From assembly GCF_900110085.1 (NCBI RefSeq), contig NZ_FOCK01000007.1:1-64000 (forward strand): a stretch of 64,000 nucleotides of DNA, given 5' to 3'. A program made the position numbers and the translations under genes. Under the pieces are notes generated by a model. That model made no database searches and had not been told where the DNA came from. It saw only the letters and a program-made list of their open reading frames with translations. The DNA is from Prevotella sp. ne3005 (GTDB taxonomy: Bacteria > Bacteroidota > Bacteroidia > Bacteroidales > Bacteroidaceae). Below, one piece after another: positions 22,313 to 32,943 of this stretch. Within the stretch, counting starts at the first letter, position 1, and every line of letters starts with the position of its first letter.

Positions 22313-24283
22313 ATGAAGAAACCTATTCAATGGTTATTGGCCGCCATCCTTATTGGTGGCTTTACGCTGAGTTCATGTATTGACCGCTCGGACAATCCTG
22401 TAACAAACCCGCCTAAGGCACCAGCCAACACTAATGCCAATATCAAGGAGGAGTCGGCCTTTAACGACGACATAGACCTATCGACCTATGCCGGCGACGA
22501 CTTCTACCAGTATGCCGTCGGATCATGGATAGCCGACAACCCCGTTCCTACGGAAGATGATGATGAAGTGATAGGAACCATGAATACTCAAGCCGAAAAT
22601 GCCACTATGGAGATTTTATCGTTTGCCAAGCTCGGCACCAATCCTATTGGCATGAAGCTGATGTCGCTGTATAATCCCGATGACTACAATAGTAACCTGG
22701 AAGCACTGAAGCAACGGCTACAGCAGGTGGACGAGGTAAACAACAAAGACGATATGTTCCAGTTGATGGCCAGCCTGATGAAGATAGGCTACCCTACTCC
22801 TTTCTTCATCGCGCCTACAAACATGAACCGTAAGGTGTATCCCTCTCTGGACCCCGTAAGAACCTACGAGATAACGGGTAAAGATCTGACCAGCGTAGGC
22901 ATCAGTATTGCCGACACAGCAGCGATTATGAAGACAGCGAGGGAGTGGAGGAATATGTTGATAGAATATAAGTTGCTGCAGAATAGAGAAACCTACCTCG
23001 GCCATCATAACCCCCATGCAGGCAAACGACTCTTCAATAGAAGTGGTACGCGCGCATCTGGAGCCGACTTCATCGGGATGATTGCTACAGAAACAGGCAT
23101 AGACCTCACAACGATTGCCGCCGATGATAATTATACCAAGCCGCTTGCTAAGCTGACATCGTATGACCTGACAACCTTGAAGCAGCTCACGAAGTTTTTC
23201 ATCGTCAACCGCGATTTCAAGTATCTGCCCGTTGCACCGAGAAAAGGCAATACCCTGGCCAATTTGAAACAATCCTACATCATAACGGCTTGCAAAGACC
23301 AGTATAGCGGTCTGAACACCAGCATGAGCCACACCTATGCAGAGAAAATCGTAAATGAGACTGCAAAAACGGCCGTAACCGCCATGTTCGAGGATATGCG
23401 CCAGACCTTCCGTGAGCGAATTGAGCGCAACAAGTGGCTGAGCGCAGCCACCAAGGCCAAAGCCCTGGAAAAGCTCAACAAGATGGTGCTCTACTGTGGA
23501 AAACCAGAGGCATGGAATACCGAATGGGAGGCAAAGGATCCCCAGAAAACGACAGCCTACGAGATGGTGTGCGACCTGTTTGCCCAAAATGTAAGCATCA
23601 CACGAAGTCTGATGAATCAGACGTCGGAAACTGCGCTGTTCTACTCTGACTGGGTGTATCAGAACGCATATGAAGCCAACGCATTCTATAGTCCTGAAAA
23701 CAACTCCATCATCCTGCTTGCCAGCAATCTGACAGATCCCATCTACGATAAAGATCAGGAATCATATTACAACTATGGCGTCATGGGAGCTACTACCCTC
23801 GGGCATGAGATGACCCACGGCTTCGACAATAATGGTTCAAAATACGATGCCGAAGGTAACATCAATGACTGGTGGACGCCCAACGACAAGAGCGAGTTTG
23901 AAAAGCTGCAGAATCGGATGATTCAGCATTTCAACAAGATTAAGTACGCTCCTGGCGTTTATACCAAAGGCAAACAGACGTTGGGCGAGAACATTGCCGA
24001 CCTCGGTGGACTGGAGATTGCCTATGAGACCTATATGAAGACCGTCACTGCAACGGGAGCGGAGCGCGACCGTCTGGGCCGAGAGTTCTATCGCGCCTTT
24101 GCCCAGGGCTGGAAGTACAATGCCACACCTGATAAGATTTCCATATATGAGGAGGATGAACACGCCCATCCCAAGGTGCGCGTCAACGGCAACGTCAACC
24201 TGACTGACGAGTGGTACAGGCTATTCGATATCAAGAGTGGAAAGATGTACAAGGCACCCAGTGAGCGTATCACCATCTGGTAA
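22313..24283 (+). CDS. M13 family metallopeptidase, lipoprotein
   Basis: A 656-residue neprilysin/PepO-type zinc endopeptidase. The lipoprotein signal ends in SSC with Cys22, followed by IDRSDN, so the protein should be anchored in the envelope, perhaps on the cell surface. The zinc motif is HEMTH at residues 498-502 (in TTLGHEMTHGFDNNG) with the third ligand Glu559 in GENIADLGG. FYSPENNSIILLASNL near 461 and the C-terminal VRVNGNVNLTDEWYRLFDIK are family signatures. It probably degrades peptides outside the cytoplasm. It is transcribed alone and converges on the large beta-barrel gene. Confidence 0.95.
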   Translation: MKKPIQWLLAAILIGGFTLSSCIDRSDNPVTNPPKAPANTNANIKEESAFNDDIDLSTYAGDDFYQYAVGSWIADNPVPTEDDDEVIGTMNTQAENATMEILSFAKLGTNPIGMKLMSLYNPDDYNSNLEALKQRLQQVDEVNNKDDMFQLMASLMKIGYPTPFFIAPTNMNRKVYPSLDPVRTYEITGKDLTSVGISIADTAAIMKTAREWRNMLIEYKLLQNRETYLGHHNPHAGKRLFNRSGTRASGADFIGMIATETGIDLTTIAADDNYTKPLAKLTSYDLTTLKQLTKFFIVNRDFKYLPVAPRKGNTLANLKQSYIITACKDQYSGLNTSMSHTYAEKIVNETAKTAVTAMFEDMRQTFRERIERNKWLSAATKAKALEKLNKMVLYCGKPEAWNTEWEAKDPQKTTAYEMVCDLFAQNVSITRSLMNQTSETALFYSDWVYQNAYEANAFYSPENNSIILLASNLTDPIYDKDQESYYNYGVMGATTLGHEMTHGFDNNGSKYDAEGNINDWWTPNDKSEFEKLQNRMIQHFNKIKYAPGVYTKGKQTLGENIADLGGLEIAYETYMKTVTATGAERDRLGREFYRAFAQGWKYNATPDKISIYEEDEHAHPKVRVNGNVNLTDEWYRLFDIKSGKMYKAPSERITIW

Positions 24284-24290
24284 ACATAAT

Positions 24291-24328
24291 AATCCCCCGT
24301 CAAAGCTGACGAGGGATTTTCTTTTTCT
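24291..24328 (+). terminator. Terminator between M13 peptidase and beta-barrel genes
   Basis: AATCCCCCGTCA pairs with TGACGAGGGATT (one mismatch, 4-nt loop) and is followed by TTTTCTTTTTCT on the plus strand. Its minus-strand tail is weak, so it mainly serves the M13 gene. Confidence 0.8.
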
Positions 24329-24330
24329 AT

Positions 24331-27273
24331 TTAGAATCTGCGGGGGCCACCGAAGCCGCCACCACCACGGCCGCCACCGAAGCCGCCACGACCACCACGA
24401 CCACCGCCGAAGCCACCGCCAGGGCCGCCAGGGCCACGACGACCACCGCCAAAGCTACTTGCGCCTCCGAAGAGGTTGAGTCGGTAGATGACGTGGAGCA
24501 TGCCATAGCTGGTCACAGCATTGTACTCGGTATCGCTACGCATGGAGGCTGTGAGCTGGCTGCTGATGGTGGATTGCTGGTGAAGGATATCGTAGAGCTG
24601 GAGCGAGATGGTAAGGGGCCTGCCCTTGAGGAAGCTCTGTGAGATCTGGGCATTCCAGATGAGCTCGTTGGTGTTCATCGACTCATCGGCGTAGCCTCGA
24701 CGGCTCTGCATGTTGAGGTTGGTGGTAAGCGCGGTGCCCCAAGGAGCGGTCACGCCAATCATGCCACCATAGGAGAACTGCCAGGTGTCGAGGTTGTTGT
24801 TGGTCTGGAGCTCGCTGCGGTTGTGCTGGTAGTTGAGCGAGCCGTTGAGCTCGATCTCGAGCCAGTCGTTACGGTAGCTGGCAGCGAGGCGCTCACCAAC
24901 ACCAAGGGATTTGGTGACTGACTTCTCTGAGTCGGACATCATATTGACACTCACGTAGCCTACGTTATGGGCGTAGCTGAGGTTGGTGAAGGTGTTGACA
25001 TTGAAGTAGCCAGCAGAGTCGATGGCGGTGTTGAACATGAAGCCTACATTACCGTTCCAGTTGCCGTTGATATTCTCGGGCTGGGTGATGCGTCCGCCAT
25101 TCTCCATACGAGTGGTCTTATTGCTGATGGCATTGCTCGTGGTGTTGAAGTTGATGAAGGTCATCACAGCGCGCTGGTGCTTCTGGAAGTAGTCGTTGTA
25201 GAAGAGGTTGAAGTTCTGACGGAACGAGGGCTTCAGACCCGGGTTACCTTTCTTGATGTTCAGGGGGTCGCTGTTGTCGGTGATGTCGAGCAGGTCGCTC
25301 ATCTGCGGCTGCTGGGTGTTGGCGCGGTAGGTGAAGCGCAGCTGGCCCGTGGCCGACTTCTTCCAGCGGAAGTCCATGGTAGGAGCGAAGTTGGTGACGG
25401 TACGCGTGGTGTCGGAGTGGACGCCCAGATAGTCCTGGGTGAAGTGCGACTTCTGGGGTACCATCTGCACACCGATGTTGAAGGTGTAGGCGTTGCGTAC
25501 GATGCGCAGCATCACCTCAGCGGTATGGATATAGTTCTTATATTCGGAGAATCGGCTCTGGTCGAGATCCTTATAGGGATCGAGGTTGGTGACACCGAAA
25601 TGGCCGAGATAGCTGTCCCACGAACGGTAATCAGGATTCCAGGCATAGAGCTCGGGCAGGCTGCTGAAGTCGTAGGTGCCACGGTCGCTCTTCTGGTAAC
25701 GATACTCGTACTGGTAACTGAACTGGAGGTAGGTTCGGGGGAAGATGGGCTCGCTGTAGGTGAGGCGGGCGCGGTAGTTCCAGTTCTTGGTGGGAGTGAT
25801 GGAGTAGCGGTTGATGGTGTCGCCAGTGACGATGCCCGTCTGGAAGTAGTTGATGTAGCTGTCGCTGATGGAGCGGCTCTCGCCGTCGCTCCAGCCTGCA
25901 TTCAACTGGACGGTGATGTTACGGCCATTATTGCTGAGACGGCGGTTGAACTGCAACATGCCGTTCAGATTCTTCGAGTCGCTATAGGAGATGCTCTGCT
26001 GTTGGCGGTTGTTCAGGACGATGCCTTGGCGGATGAGCGTGGCCATCTCGTCGAGGGGAGCCTGCACGTAGTTGTAGGGGTTCTCGCTGAAGGTGGCCTC
26101 ATCGTTGGAGTTGTCGCCATCGTTGGAGTTATAGCGGAATGTGGGGCGGAAGAGGATGTTGGTCATCGAGTCGGGCTGCCACTCGAGGCGCATCTGGGCG
26201 TTCCAGTTGTTGGAGCGCGTGAAGTTGTGCGACACATTATTACTATATTGTGAGGTGGACTGACTGTAGAAGGTCTCAGAGGTGCGCTTGGAGAAGGCAT
26301 CGCCATTGCTGTGGTTCCAACGTACGCTACCGTCAAGCTTGAGTTTGTCGGTATTCTCGTAGTTGAAGTTCACACCTGTCATCTTGTTGGCTGTGAGGCC
26401 CTGGCGACCTCCACCCCATCGGCCACCGCCACCGCCGCCAGGGAATCCCATGTCGTTGGTGTTGTTGGCGTTGGTCATGAGGAAAACTTTCGTGTCGTTC
26501 ATCATCACACCACCGAAGATACGGCCTGCATAGCGCTTCTCAGTACCTGCGGCGAGGTCGGCATTGACCATGACACCTTTGTTCATGCCCTGCTTGATGC
26601 CGAAGTCGAGCACAGTCTCTTCCTCACCATCCTCAATGCCTGACACACGGGCAAGGTCGCTCTGCTTGTCGTAGGCCCTGATGCGGTCGATGATGTTGGT
26701 GGGCAGATTCTTCATGGCGGTCTTGGTATCGCCTGTCATGAACTCCTTACCGTCGACGAGGATCTTCTTCACCTCTTTACCGTTGATCTTGATGGTACCG
26801 TCGTCGCTGATCTCTGCACCAGGGAGTCGGCGCACGAGTTCCTCGGCCACAGACCCCTCGGGCGTACGGAAGGCGGCAGCATTATAGACGAAGGTGTCGG
26901 CCTTCAGGGTAACCTTCTGGGCACGGGCCGTCACAGTGGCACCCTTCAGCATGATGGCATCAGGCTCGAGGGAGATGGTGCCTGCGTGATAGTCCTTGCC
27001 CTCCTTGATGGTAATCTTCTTGGAGTAGGTCTTGAAGCCCACATACGTGACCTTCAAGGTGTAGCTGCCCTCTTTGGGAGCCTTGATGGAGAATGTGCCG
27101 GAGGTGCTGGTAACAGCATTGGCCACGACCTTTTCACCCGTAAGAAGGGCAGCCGTGGCCTGAATCACTGCTTCTTGTGTATCCTGTTCAACAACTTTTC
27201 CTGTAACTGTGCGCTGGGCACTGGAGGTGATAACCATCGTACAAAGGGTTATCAATAGTAACAACTTTCTCAT
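24331..27273 (-). CDS. Outer-membrane beta-barrel protein, TonB-receptor-like
   Basis: A 980-residue protein with a signal peptide (MRKLLLLITLCTMVITSSAQ), a carboxypeptidase-regulatory-like domain (about 20-110, RTVTGKVVEQDTQEAVIQAT), a plug-like segment (RTPEGSVAEELVRRLPGAEI, near 136) and a long outer-membrane beta-barrel of the OMP_b-brl_3 type. No SusD partner is adjacent, so it is not a standard SusCD pair. Low-complexity Gly-rich runs occur inside (PGGGGGGRWGGGRQG near 276) and at the very C-terminus (about the last 45 residues, FGGGRRGPGGPGGG and repeats, ending PRRF). The tail is unusual for a barrel protein that normally ends at its last strand. Ligand unknown. Confidence 0.85.
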   Translation of the reverse strand: MRKLLLLITLCTMVITSSAQRTVTGKVVEQDTQEAVIQATAALLTGEKVVANAVTSTSGTFSIKAPKEGSYTLKVTYVGFKTYSKKITIKEGKDYHAGTISLEPDAIMLKGATVTARAQKVTLKADTFVYNAAAFRTPEGSVAEELVRRLPGAEISDDGTIKINGKEVKKILVDGKEFMTGDTKTAMKNLPTNIIDRIRAYDKQSDLARVSGIEDGEEETVLDFGIKQGMNKGVMVNADLAAGTEKRYAGRIFGGVMMNDTKVFLMTNANNTNDMGFPGGGGGGRWGGGRQGLTANKMTGVNFNYENTDKLKLDGSVRWNHSNGDAFSKRTSETFYSQSTSQYSNNVSHNFTRSNNWNAQMRLEWQPDSMTNILFRPTFRYNSNDGDNSNDEATFSENPYNYVQAPLDEMATLIRQGIVLNNRQQQSISYSDSKNLNGMLQFNRRLSNNGRNITVQLNAGWSDGESRSISDSYINYFQTGIVTGDTINRYSITPTKNWNYRARLTYSEPIFPRTYLQFSYQYEYRYQKSDRGTYDFSSLPELYAWNPDYRSWDSYLGHFGVTNLDPYKDLDQSRFSEYKNYIHTAEVMLRIVRNAYTFNIGVQMVPQKSHFTQDYLGVHSDTTRTVTNFAPTMDFRWKKSATGQLRFTYRANTQQPQMSDLLDITDNSDPLNIKKGNPGLKPSFRQNFNLFYNDYFQKHQRAVMTFINFNTTSNAISNKTTRMENGGRITQPENINGNWNGNVGFMFNTAIDSAGYFNVNTFTNLSYAHNVGYVSVNMMSDSEKSVTKSLGVGERLAASYRNDWLEIELNGSLNYQHNRSELQTNNNLDTWQFSYGGMIGVTAPWGTALTTNLNMQSRRGYADESMNTNELIWNAQISQSFLKGRPLTISLQLYDILHQQSTISSQLTASMRSDTEYNAVTSYGMLHVIYRLNLFGGASSFGGGRRGPGGPGGGFGGGRGGRGGFGGGRGGGGFGGPRRF

Positions 27274-27351
27274 GCTTATTTTATCAATTTTTGCCTCTTT
27301 GACGCATGAAAAGAGGAAAAGTTTAATAAGATTCTATTTTTTTTCCGAATT

Positions 27352-27385
27352 CTTGATACTTTTAAGAATTTTCTTTGTACCTTTG
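27352..27385 (+). promoter_or_regulatory. Promoter of aroB
   Basis: TACCTTTG at 27378-27385 with CTTG at 27352-27355 as a weak -33 (spacer 22). Confidence 0.65.
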
Positions 27386-27423
27386 CAAACGAATTAAACG
27401 ACAGGACACCTGCAACCGTTAGA

Positions 27424-28473
27424 ATGAACCAGCAAAAGGTAATCATCTCCGAACAACTCGGACAGACTCTTGGAGAGGCCATCTCGGCATGTAACCATGA
27501 CCGGCTGTTCATCCTTGCAGACGAGACAACTGAGCGATGCTGTCTGCCTGTCGTGGAAGAGCTGCCCTGTCTGAAAGGTGCCCAGACCATCGTCATCGGT
27601 GCCACAGACACCCACAAGACCCTCGAATCGGTGGTCCATGTATGGGAAGAGCTGGGCAAGGGAGGTGCCACCCGCCACACCTTATTAATAAATATAGGCG
27701 GCGGCATGGTGACCGACTTGGGAGGCTTTGCAGCCTCTACCTTCAAGCGAGGTATCAGCTATATCAACATCCCCACCACCCTACTCTCGATGGTTGATGC
27801 CAGCGTAGGCGGGAAGACGGGATTTAACTTCAGGGGACTGAAAAACGAGATCGGCGTGTTTAACAATGCGAACAGCGTGATTCTCGACACCACGTTTCTG
27901 AAGACCCTCGATGAAGAAAACATCCTTTCGGGCTATGCAGAGATGCTGAAGCACGGACTGATTGCCAACGAGCAGATGTGGGCCACACTGATGAACTTCG
28001 ACGTGGAGCAGCCAGATCTCAAAGTACTGGGAAAGATGGTGGCCGAGAGCGTGGCCGTGAAGCAGCGCATCGTCACGGAGGACCCCACAGAGAAGGGCAT
28101 CCGCAAGGCACTGAACCTAGGGCATACGATGGGGCACGCCTTTGAATCGCTGGCACTGCAGCGGAATCCGGTATTGCACGGCTATGCCGTGGCTTGGGGA
28201 CTGATAGGCGAACTCTACCTGAGTGCCATCAAGACAGGATTCCCCTCGGATAAGATGCACCAGACGGTACGCTTTATACAAGAGCACTACGGGAAGATGG
28301 ACATCACTTGTGACGACTACCCCACCCTGCTCGAACTGATGACTCACGACAAGAAGAATGTGGCTGGTGTGATCAACTTCACCCTGCTGGGAGGTATCGG
28401 AGACATCCGCATCAACCAGACAGCTACGAAAGATGAGATATACGAGGCGCTCGACTTTTATCGGGAGGGCTGA
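27424..28473 (+). CDS. aroB: 3-dehydroquinate synthase
   Basis: A 349-residue NAD- and zinc-dependent enzyme that cyclises DAHP to 3-dehydroquinate in the shikimate pathway. NAD-binding GGGMVTDLGGFAASTFKRG is near residue 96, the zinc ligands are in EMLKHG (Glu near 178), LNLGHTMGHAFE and LHGYAVAWG. The shikimate pathway supplies chorismate, the precursor used by MenF in the operon just downstream on the other strand. Monocistronic with its own promoter and a bidirectional terminator. Confidence 0.96.
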   Translation: MNQQKVIISEQLGQTLGEAISACNHDRLFILADETTERCCLPVVEELPCLKGAQTIVIGATDTHKTLESVVHVWEELGKGGATRHTLLINIGGGMVTDLGGFAASTFKRGISYINIPTTLLSMVDASVGGKTGFNFRGLKNEIGVFNNANSVILDTTFLKTLDEENILSGYAEMLKHGLIANEQMWATLMNFDVEQPDLKVLGKMVAESVAVKQRIVTEDPTEKGIRKALNLGHTMGHAFESLALQRNPVLHGYAVAWGLIGELYLSAIKTGFPSDKMHQTVRFIQEHYGKMDITCDDYPTLLELMTHDKKNVAGVINFTLLGGIGDIRINQTATKDEIYEALDFYREG

Positions 28474-28530
28474 CCTCGAAAAGAGTGACCAATCAACTTA
28501 GTAGACCTAATCATATTACTAACTAATCGC

Positions 28531-28562
28531 AGATAGGGTTGCCCGAGAGGGTAGCCCTATCT
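28531..28562. terminator. Bidirectional terminator between aroB and menE
   Basis: A 14-bp stem AGATAGGGTTGCCC/GGGTAGCCCTATCT with G-U pairs and a GAGA tetraloop, placed between two convergent genes. Confidence 0.8.
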
Positions 28563-28566
28563 CATT

Positions 28567-29535
28567 TTAGCTAAGAGCGATGAGCTTTTCCGCTTGCTGA
28601 CGGGCGGGCTTACCCGTTTCGGTAAGAGGAATCCGGGCTACATGAAGATAAGCCTTGGGCTGATGGTATTTGGGCAAGACGCGCTCGCAGATATGGCGGG
28701 CTTCTTCCACAGACCCTTCGGTGAGAAGCACCGCTATCTCACCGAATTTCCCGTCTTGGCGCTTACTTAACAGATAGGGGGCATGGAGGTGGGGGCGCAA
28801 CTGGCGCTCTACTTCCTCGATCTGGATCTTGATGCCGCCAGAGCAGATGACATTGTCTTTGCGACCTAGAATGCGGAAGCGGGAGGAGAAGATTTCAACG
28901 ATATCGTTGGTGACGAGGGGCTCGGGGCAAACCTCGGGGGCATCGATGACCAAACAGCCATCAGGGGTCTGAGAGATTGAGACAGAGGGAAAGGGCATGT
29001 ACCATTCGGAGGCAGCGGGGCCATTGAGGCGGCGCAGGGCGATGTGCGAGAGGGTCTCGGTCATGCCATAAGTGCTCCAAACGGCATGGGGGAAGGTGCG
29101 GAGTTCGGCTTCCATCGCTTCGTCGATGGCACCACCACCGATAATCAGGTGGCGGACCTGCATCAGGCGCGCTCTTTCCTCAGGTACCTGCAGCGTGTTA
29201 TAGACCTGCATGGGAACCATGGCTGCGAAGTCTAATGGAGATGAGGCATTGACTGTCGCCAAAGGATGGCCGGAGGGCGGGACGGATAGCAGCTTCAGAT
29301 TCCGCTCGATGGAGCGCACCACCATCATCTTTCCTGCAATATAATCGAGCGACATACAGAGCAGGGCGGTATCACCTTCACGAAGTCCAAGGAAATCACA
29401 GGTAATCCTGGCGGAGTTAAGCATTCGTCGCTTTTCCACCATCATGGGTTTCGGAGCGCCCGTACTACCGCTGGTCTTCACCCTCACAAAAGGGCTGTCG
29501 TTATGCCATTCGGCTAAGAATTCCTCAAGCGTCAC
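28567..29535 (-). CDS. menE: o-Succinylbenzoate-CoA ligase
   Basis: A 322-residue AMP-forming acyl-CoA ligase that activates o-succinylbenzoate in menaquinone synthesis. The P-loop TSGSTGAPKP is near residue 21, YGMTET near 186, the A8-like GRKDNVICSGGIKIQIEEVE near 228 and the catalytic lysine in TETGKPAR near 309. It is much shorter than E. coli MenE (about 450 residues) because the usual N-terminal region before the P-loop is almost absent; short forms are normal in Bacteroidota. It is the last gene of the men operon and overlaps menC by 4 bp. Confidence 0.92.
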   Translation of the reverse strand: MTLEEFLAEWHNDSPFVRVKTSGSTGAPKPMMVEKRRMLNSARITCDFLGLREGDTALLCMSLDYIAGKMMVVRSIERNLKLLSVPPSGHPLATVNASSPLDFAAMVPMQVYNTLQVPEERARLMQVRHLIIGGGAIDEAMEAELRTFPHAVWSTYGMTETLSHIALRRLNGPAASEWYMPFPSVSISQTPDGCLVIDAPEVCPEPLVTNDIVEIFSSRFRILGRKDNVICSGGIKIQIEEVERQLRPHLHAPYLLSKRQDGKFGEIAVLLTEGSVEEARHICERVLPKYHQPKAYLHVARIPLTETGKPARQQAEKLIALS

Positions 29536-30548
29536 CTTTCACTTCTCCACAGTTTATCACCACGAATCTCGAGCGGCATAGGAATATTATCGGTAAAGAG
29601 CTGACCCGTACCGAGACCCTGAGGCATCGTGATATGATCGCCATAGACATCAGCGGCAAACTGGGCAATGGCATTCAGGCCGATGTTACTCTCAAGGGCC
29701 GAGGTAATCCAAGAGCCGATGCCCATGTCGCGAGCCGTATCGATCCACTCCCTACAGCCCTGCATGCCACCATGCAGCGAGGGTTTCAGGATGATATAGC
29801 GGGGTTTGATGATGTTGAGCATGTGGTGCTTCATCTCCAGGTCGTTGACACCGATAAGTTCTTCATCGAGGGCTATCGGCAGGGGAGACTCACGACAGAG
29901 CTCAGCCATGAGTGCCCACTGTTGGGCTTTGATGGGCTGTTCGATGCTATGGATGGCATATTGGGAGAGGAGCTCGAGCTTATAGAGGGCCTCCTCATAG
30001 GGGAAGGCACCGTTGGCATCGAGGCGCAACTCCACCTCGTGGAACGAGAAGCGGTTGCGGATACGCTTGACAAGGTCGAGTTCCTGGTCGAAGTCGATGG
30101 CTCCAATCTTGAGTTTGACACAGCGAAAGCCTTTTTCCAGTTTCTCTTCCATGCGCTGGAGCATCTCGTCGTAGTTGCCCATCCAGACGAGGCCGTTGAT
30201 GGGAATGCCTACCTCACCACGACTAAAAGCGTTATCAAACATGATGTCGCCATGCTGCAGATTGAGCAGGGCGGTCTCAAGTCCAAATAGCATCGAGGGG
30301 TAATCGCGCATCGCTTCGTAGTCGATCTCACCACTCTCGCAGAGTTTTTGGCAGAAGCCTTCCAACACCTCTTCATAGTCGTTCCTTACATCACAACTGA
30401 GGTCAGGCAACGGGGCACACTCTCCCATGCCCGTCTTTTTTCCGTCAGAGAGATATACCAACCAGATCTTCCTCGTGGTATATACCCCTCGTGACGTACC
30501 TGCGGGTTGTTTGAAATGCAGTGTTCGCTCCTGGATGTTATAGGTCAT
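29532..30548 (-). CDS. menC: o-Succinylbenzoate synthase
   Basis: A 338-residue enolase-superfamily enzyme that dehydrates SHCHC to o-succinylbenzoate. The active-site pattern is present: VKLKIG with the KxK lysines near residue 129, LRLDANGAF near 157, IEQPIK near 183, ALDEELIG near 207 and ILKPSLHGG near 231. Overlaps menB and menE by ATGA-type junctions, so the three are translationally coupled. Confidence 0.94.
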   Translation of the reverse strand: MTYNIQERTLHFKQPAGTSRGVYTTRKIWLVYLSDGKKTGMGECAPLPDLSCDVRNDYEEVLEGFCQKLCESGEIDYEAMRDYPSMLFGLETALLNLQHGDIMFDNAFSRGEVGIPINGLVWMGNYDEMLQRMEEKLEKGFRCVKLKIGAIDFDQELDLVKRIRNRFSFHEVELRLDANGAFPYEEALYKLELLSQYAIHSIEQPIKAQQWALMAELCRESPLPIALDEELIGVNDLEMKHHMLNIIKPRYIILKPSLHGGMQGCREWIDTARDMGIGSWITSALESNIGLNAIAQFAADVYGDHITMPQGLGTGQLFTDNIPMPLEIRGDKLWRSER

Positions 30549-31396
30549 GGCATTTTCGGGTATTTCTTGAAGTCGGGCTTACGCTTCTCGAGGAAAGCCT
30601 TGCCTCCCTCCTGGGCCTCATCGAGGAAATAGTAAAGCATCGTAGCATCGCCAGCAAGTTCCTGAATACCTGCCTGACCATCGAGTTCGGCATTCAACCC
30701 TGCCTTAATCATACGCAGAGCCAGGGGCGAGCGCTCCATCATCGTCTCAGCCCACTCCACGCACTCGTCTTCGAGACGCTCGATAGGCACCACCTTGTTC
30801 ACCATACCCATTTGCTCGGCCTCTTTGGCACTGTACTGACGACAGAGGAACCATATCTCACGGGCTTTTTTCTGACCCACGATACGAGCCAGATAAGAGG
30901 AACCAAAGCCAGCATCAAATGAGCCCACCTTGGGACCTGTCTGTCCGAAGATGGCATTCTCGGAGGCAATGGTCAGGTCGCACACCAGATGGAGCACATG
31001 ACCACCACCGATGGCATAACCATTGACCATCGCAATGACGGGCTTGGGCAGACGACGGATCTGCATCTGTACGTCAAGCACACTCAGACGGGGTACGCCT
31101 TCTTCATCGACATAACCGCCACGACCTTTTACATGCATGTCGCCACCAGAACAGAAGGCGTGTTTTACATCTGCCAGCGTCTTTCCTTCGGGCACTTCAG
31201 ACATGGCACCCGTGAGCAGCACCACACTGATGTCCTGCATCTCACGGCACATGGCAAAAGCCTGCGACAATTCCCATGTGGTCTTGGGGGTGAAGGCATT
31301 GCGATACTGCGGACGATTGATTGTAATCTTGGCAATACCATTATACTCTTCGAAGAGGATTTCCTCAAACTCGCGAATCGTTTTCCAGTTTCTCAT
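30545..31396 (-). CDS. menB: 1,4-Dihydroxy-2-naphthoyl-CoA synthase
   Basis: A 283-residue crotonase-fold enzyme that closes the second ring of menaquinone. [12 protein letters not shown] near residue 24, [15 protein letters not shown] near 85, [20 protein letters not shown] near 116 and the diagnostic [20 protein letters not shown] near 145 are seen. The start shares a base with the menD stop (TAATG on the minus strand). Length normal. Confidence 0.95.
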   Translation of the reverse strand: MRNWKTIREFEEILFEEYNGIAKITINRPQYRNAFTPKTTWELSQAFAMCREMQDISVVLLTGAMSEVPEGKTLADVKHAFCSGGDMHVKGRGGYVDEEGVPRLSVLDVQMQIRRLPKPVIAMVNGYAIGGGHVLHLVCDLTIASENAIFGQTGPKVGSFDAGFGSSYLARIVGQKKAREIWFLCRQYSAKEAEQMGMVNKVVPIERLEDECVEWAETMMERSPLALRMIKAGLNAELDGQAGIQELAGDATMLYYFLDEAQEGGKAFLEKRKPDFKKYPKMP

Positions 31397-32943
31397 TATT
31401 TTAATGTTTGATAGTAATCTTTATACACCCGTTCGTCGTCCGCAGGATCAGTGAAGACCTCAAGCAAGACGGGGCGCGGGTTCTCATTATATAATAATAA
31501 GGTGTCGATGCCCTGTTGCATCTCCTCCATGTTTGTTGCTTTGAGATAGGTGATCTGGTTCTCCATGCAGATACCCTCGGCACTGGTGTGATGCTCGGCA
31601 GCCACGAAGCGGTCGCGTGCAGGACTCTGCTCCAACCCTGGCAGCATGTTGAAGATGCCACCCTTGCCGTTGTTGAGCAGGAGGATACGGAGATTACCCT
31701 TCAGGTTCTGGTTCCACAAGGCATTCTGGTCGTAGAAGAAACTCAGGTCGCCAATGACACAATACACCTGACTCTCTGAAACACAGGAGAAACCTGCTGC
31801 TGTGGACAGCGAGCCCTCAATGCCATTAACACCCCGATTGCACCACACCCGATGACGCGCAAAACTATTGGCCAGACGGATGGCAGTGGAGTTGGCATAG
31901 TGAAGCTCCGCCTCTCCCACACGGGCCTCGAAATACTTCACAACAGCCATCTGGGAATAGGCGGGCTCATAGGTCTCGGCATGCTGCCGCACTTTCGCAA
32001 GCAGCTGTTCCCACATCATGACAAAGGGATGGGGACGGTCTTCGAGCAGGAACCGCACATGATCGGCAATCACTTCTCCATCGCCCTGAATCACTTGCGA
32101 GAGATTCATAAAGGTGTCGTTGATCTCGCCTGTGGCATTGACGGTCCACACCTCACGGGCCTTTCTTAGAAAGCGCTTCAGACGTTTGCTGACGATGGCG
32201 CCTCCGATGCAAAGCACGAAATCGGGCACATAGCGCTCATCGTTTTCTACTAGGGCGACAGCCTCATCAAGTCCAGGGTTCATGGGCTGGCCACAAATAA
32301 GCATAGGGCGCTCGGCCATCATGAACATACGTCCGATATGGGAGAGTGTAGGCGAGGTGACATCAGCAGACACTATACTAATCTTACGCTCTACGGGCAA
32401 GGTCTTGACAGAGAAGTCGAAAAGGGGCTCAGTAATGGGCACATTGATATGGACAGGTCCACGTCCCTGATGGGTAGACGCCAAGATAGCCTCATTGACC
32501 AAACGGTTGCAATACCAGTGTTCCTCGTCGTTATGGGGTTCAGGCAGGGCGACTGCTTTCTTCACAAAACGGCCTAGGGCATCAGGTTGCGGGAGCGTCT
32601 GACCATCGAGCTGATCTATCCACTGCGGGGGGCGATCAGCAGAGACCACCACCACGGGTACATGCTGATAGAAAGCCTCGGCCACAGCAGGGGCGAGGTT
32701 GAGCAAGGCCGTACCACTGGTAACACAGACCACTACAGGTTGTCCGAGGGCCTGAGCCATACCTAAGGCATAGAAGCCCGCACTACGCTCATCGGTGACG
32801 GGATAGCAGGTGATCTTCGGATGGGCATGAAGATTATGGACGACTGCCGCATTACGGCTGCCAGGGCACACCACTGCATGGCGGATGCCATGGGCCACCA
32901 GCAGGGATGTGAGGATATTGACATTATCTTTGTTGCAATACAT
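31396..32943 (-). CDS. menD: SEPHCHC synthase MenD
   Basis: A 515-residue thiamine-diphosphate enzyme that adds the succinic semialdehyde unit to isochorismate. [17 protein letters not shown] near residue 21 and [20 protein letters not shown] near 53 mark the N-terminal domain; the ThDP-binding region includes [18 protein letters not shown] and [20 protein letters not shown] prefer the start [12 protein letters not shown] at 32943, giving a 20-bp overlap with menF; an upstream ATG at 32958 is possible. Slightly shorter than the E. coli enzyme, with no missing motif. Confidence 0.93.
   Translation of the reverse strand: MYCNKDNVNILTSLLVAHGIRHAVVCPGSRNAAVVHNLHAHPKITCYPVTDERSAGFYALGMAQALGQPVVVCVTSGTALLNLAPAVAEAFYQHVPVVVVSADRPPQWIDQLDGQTLPQPDALGRFVKKAVALPEPHNDEEHWYCNRLVNEAILASTHQGRGPVHINVPITEPLFDFSVKTLPVERKISIVSADVTSPTLSHIGRMFMMAERPMLICGQPMNPGLDEAVALVENDERYVPDFVLCIGGAIVSKRLKRFLRKAREVWTVNATGEINDTFMNLSQVIQGDGEVIADHVRFLLEDRPHPFVMMWEQLLAKVRQHAETYEPAYSQMAVVKYFEARVGEAELHYANSTAIRLANSFARHRVWCNRGVNGIEGSLSTAAGFSCVSESQVYCVIGDLSFFYDQNALWNQNLKGNLRILLLNNGKGGIFNMLPGLEQSPARDRFVAAEHHTSAEGICMENQITYLKATNMEEMQQGIDTLLLYNENPRPVLLEVFTDPADDERVYKDYYQTLK

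Noticed and set aside
24967..26253. 428-codon plus-strand frame opposite the beta-barrel gene
   Set aside because: Composition (Val/Glu/Gly-rich) reflects antisense reading of a barrel gene; no promoter, and the minus-strand protein is clearly real.
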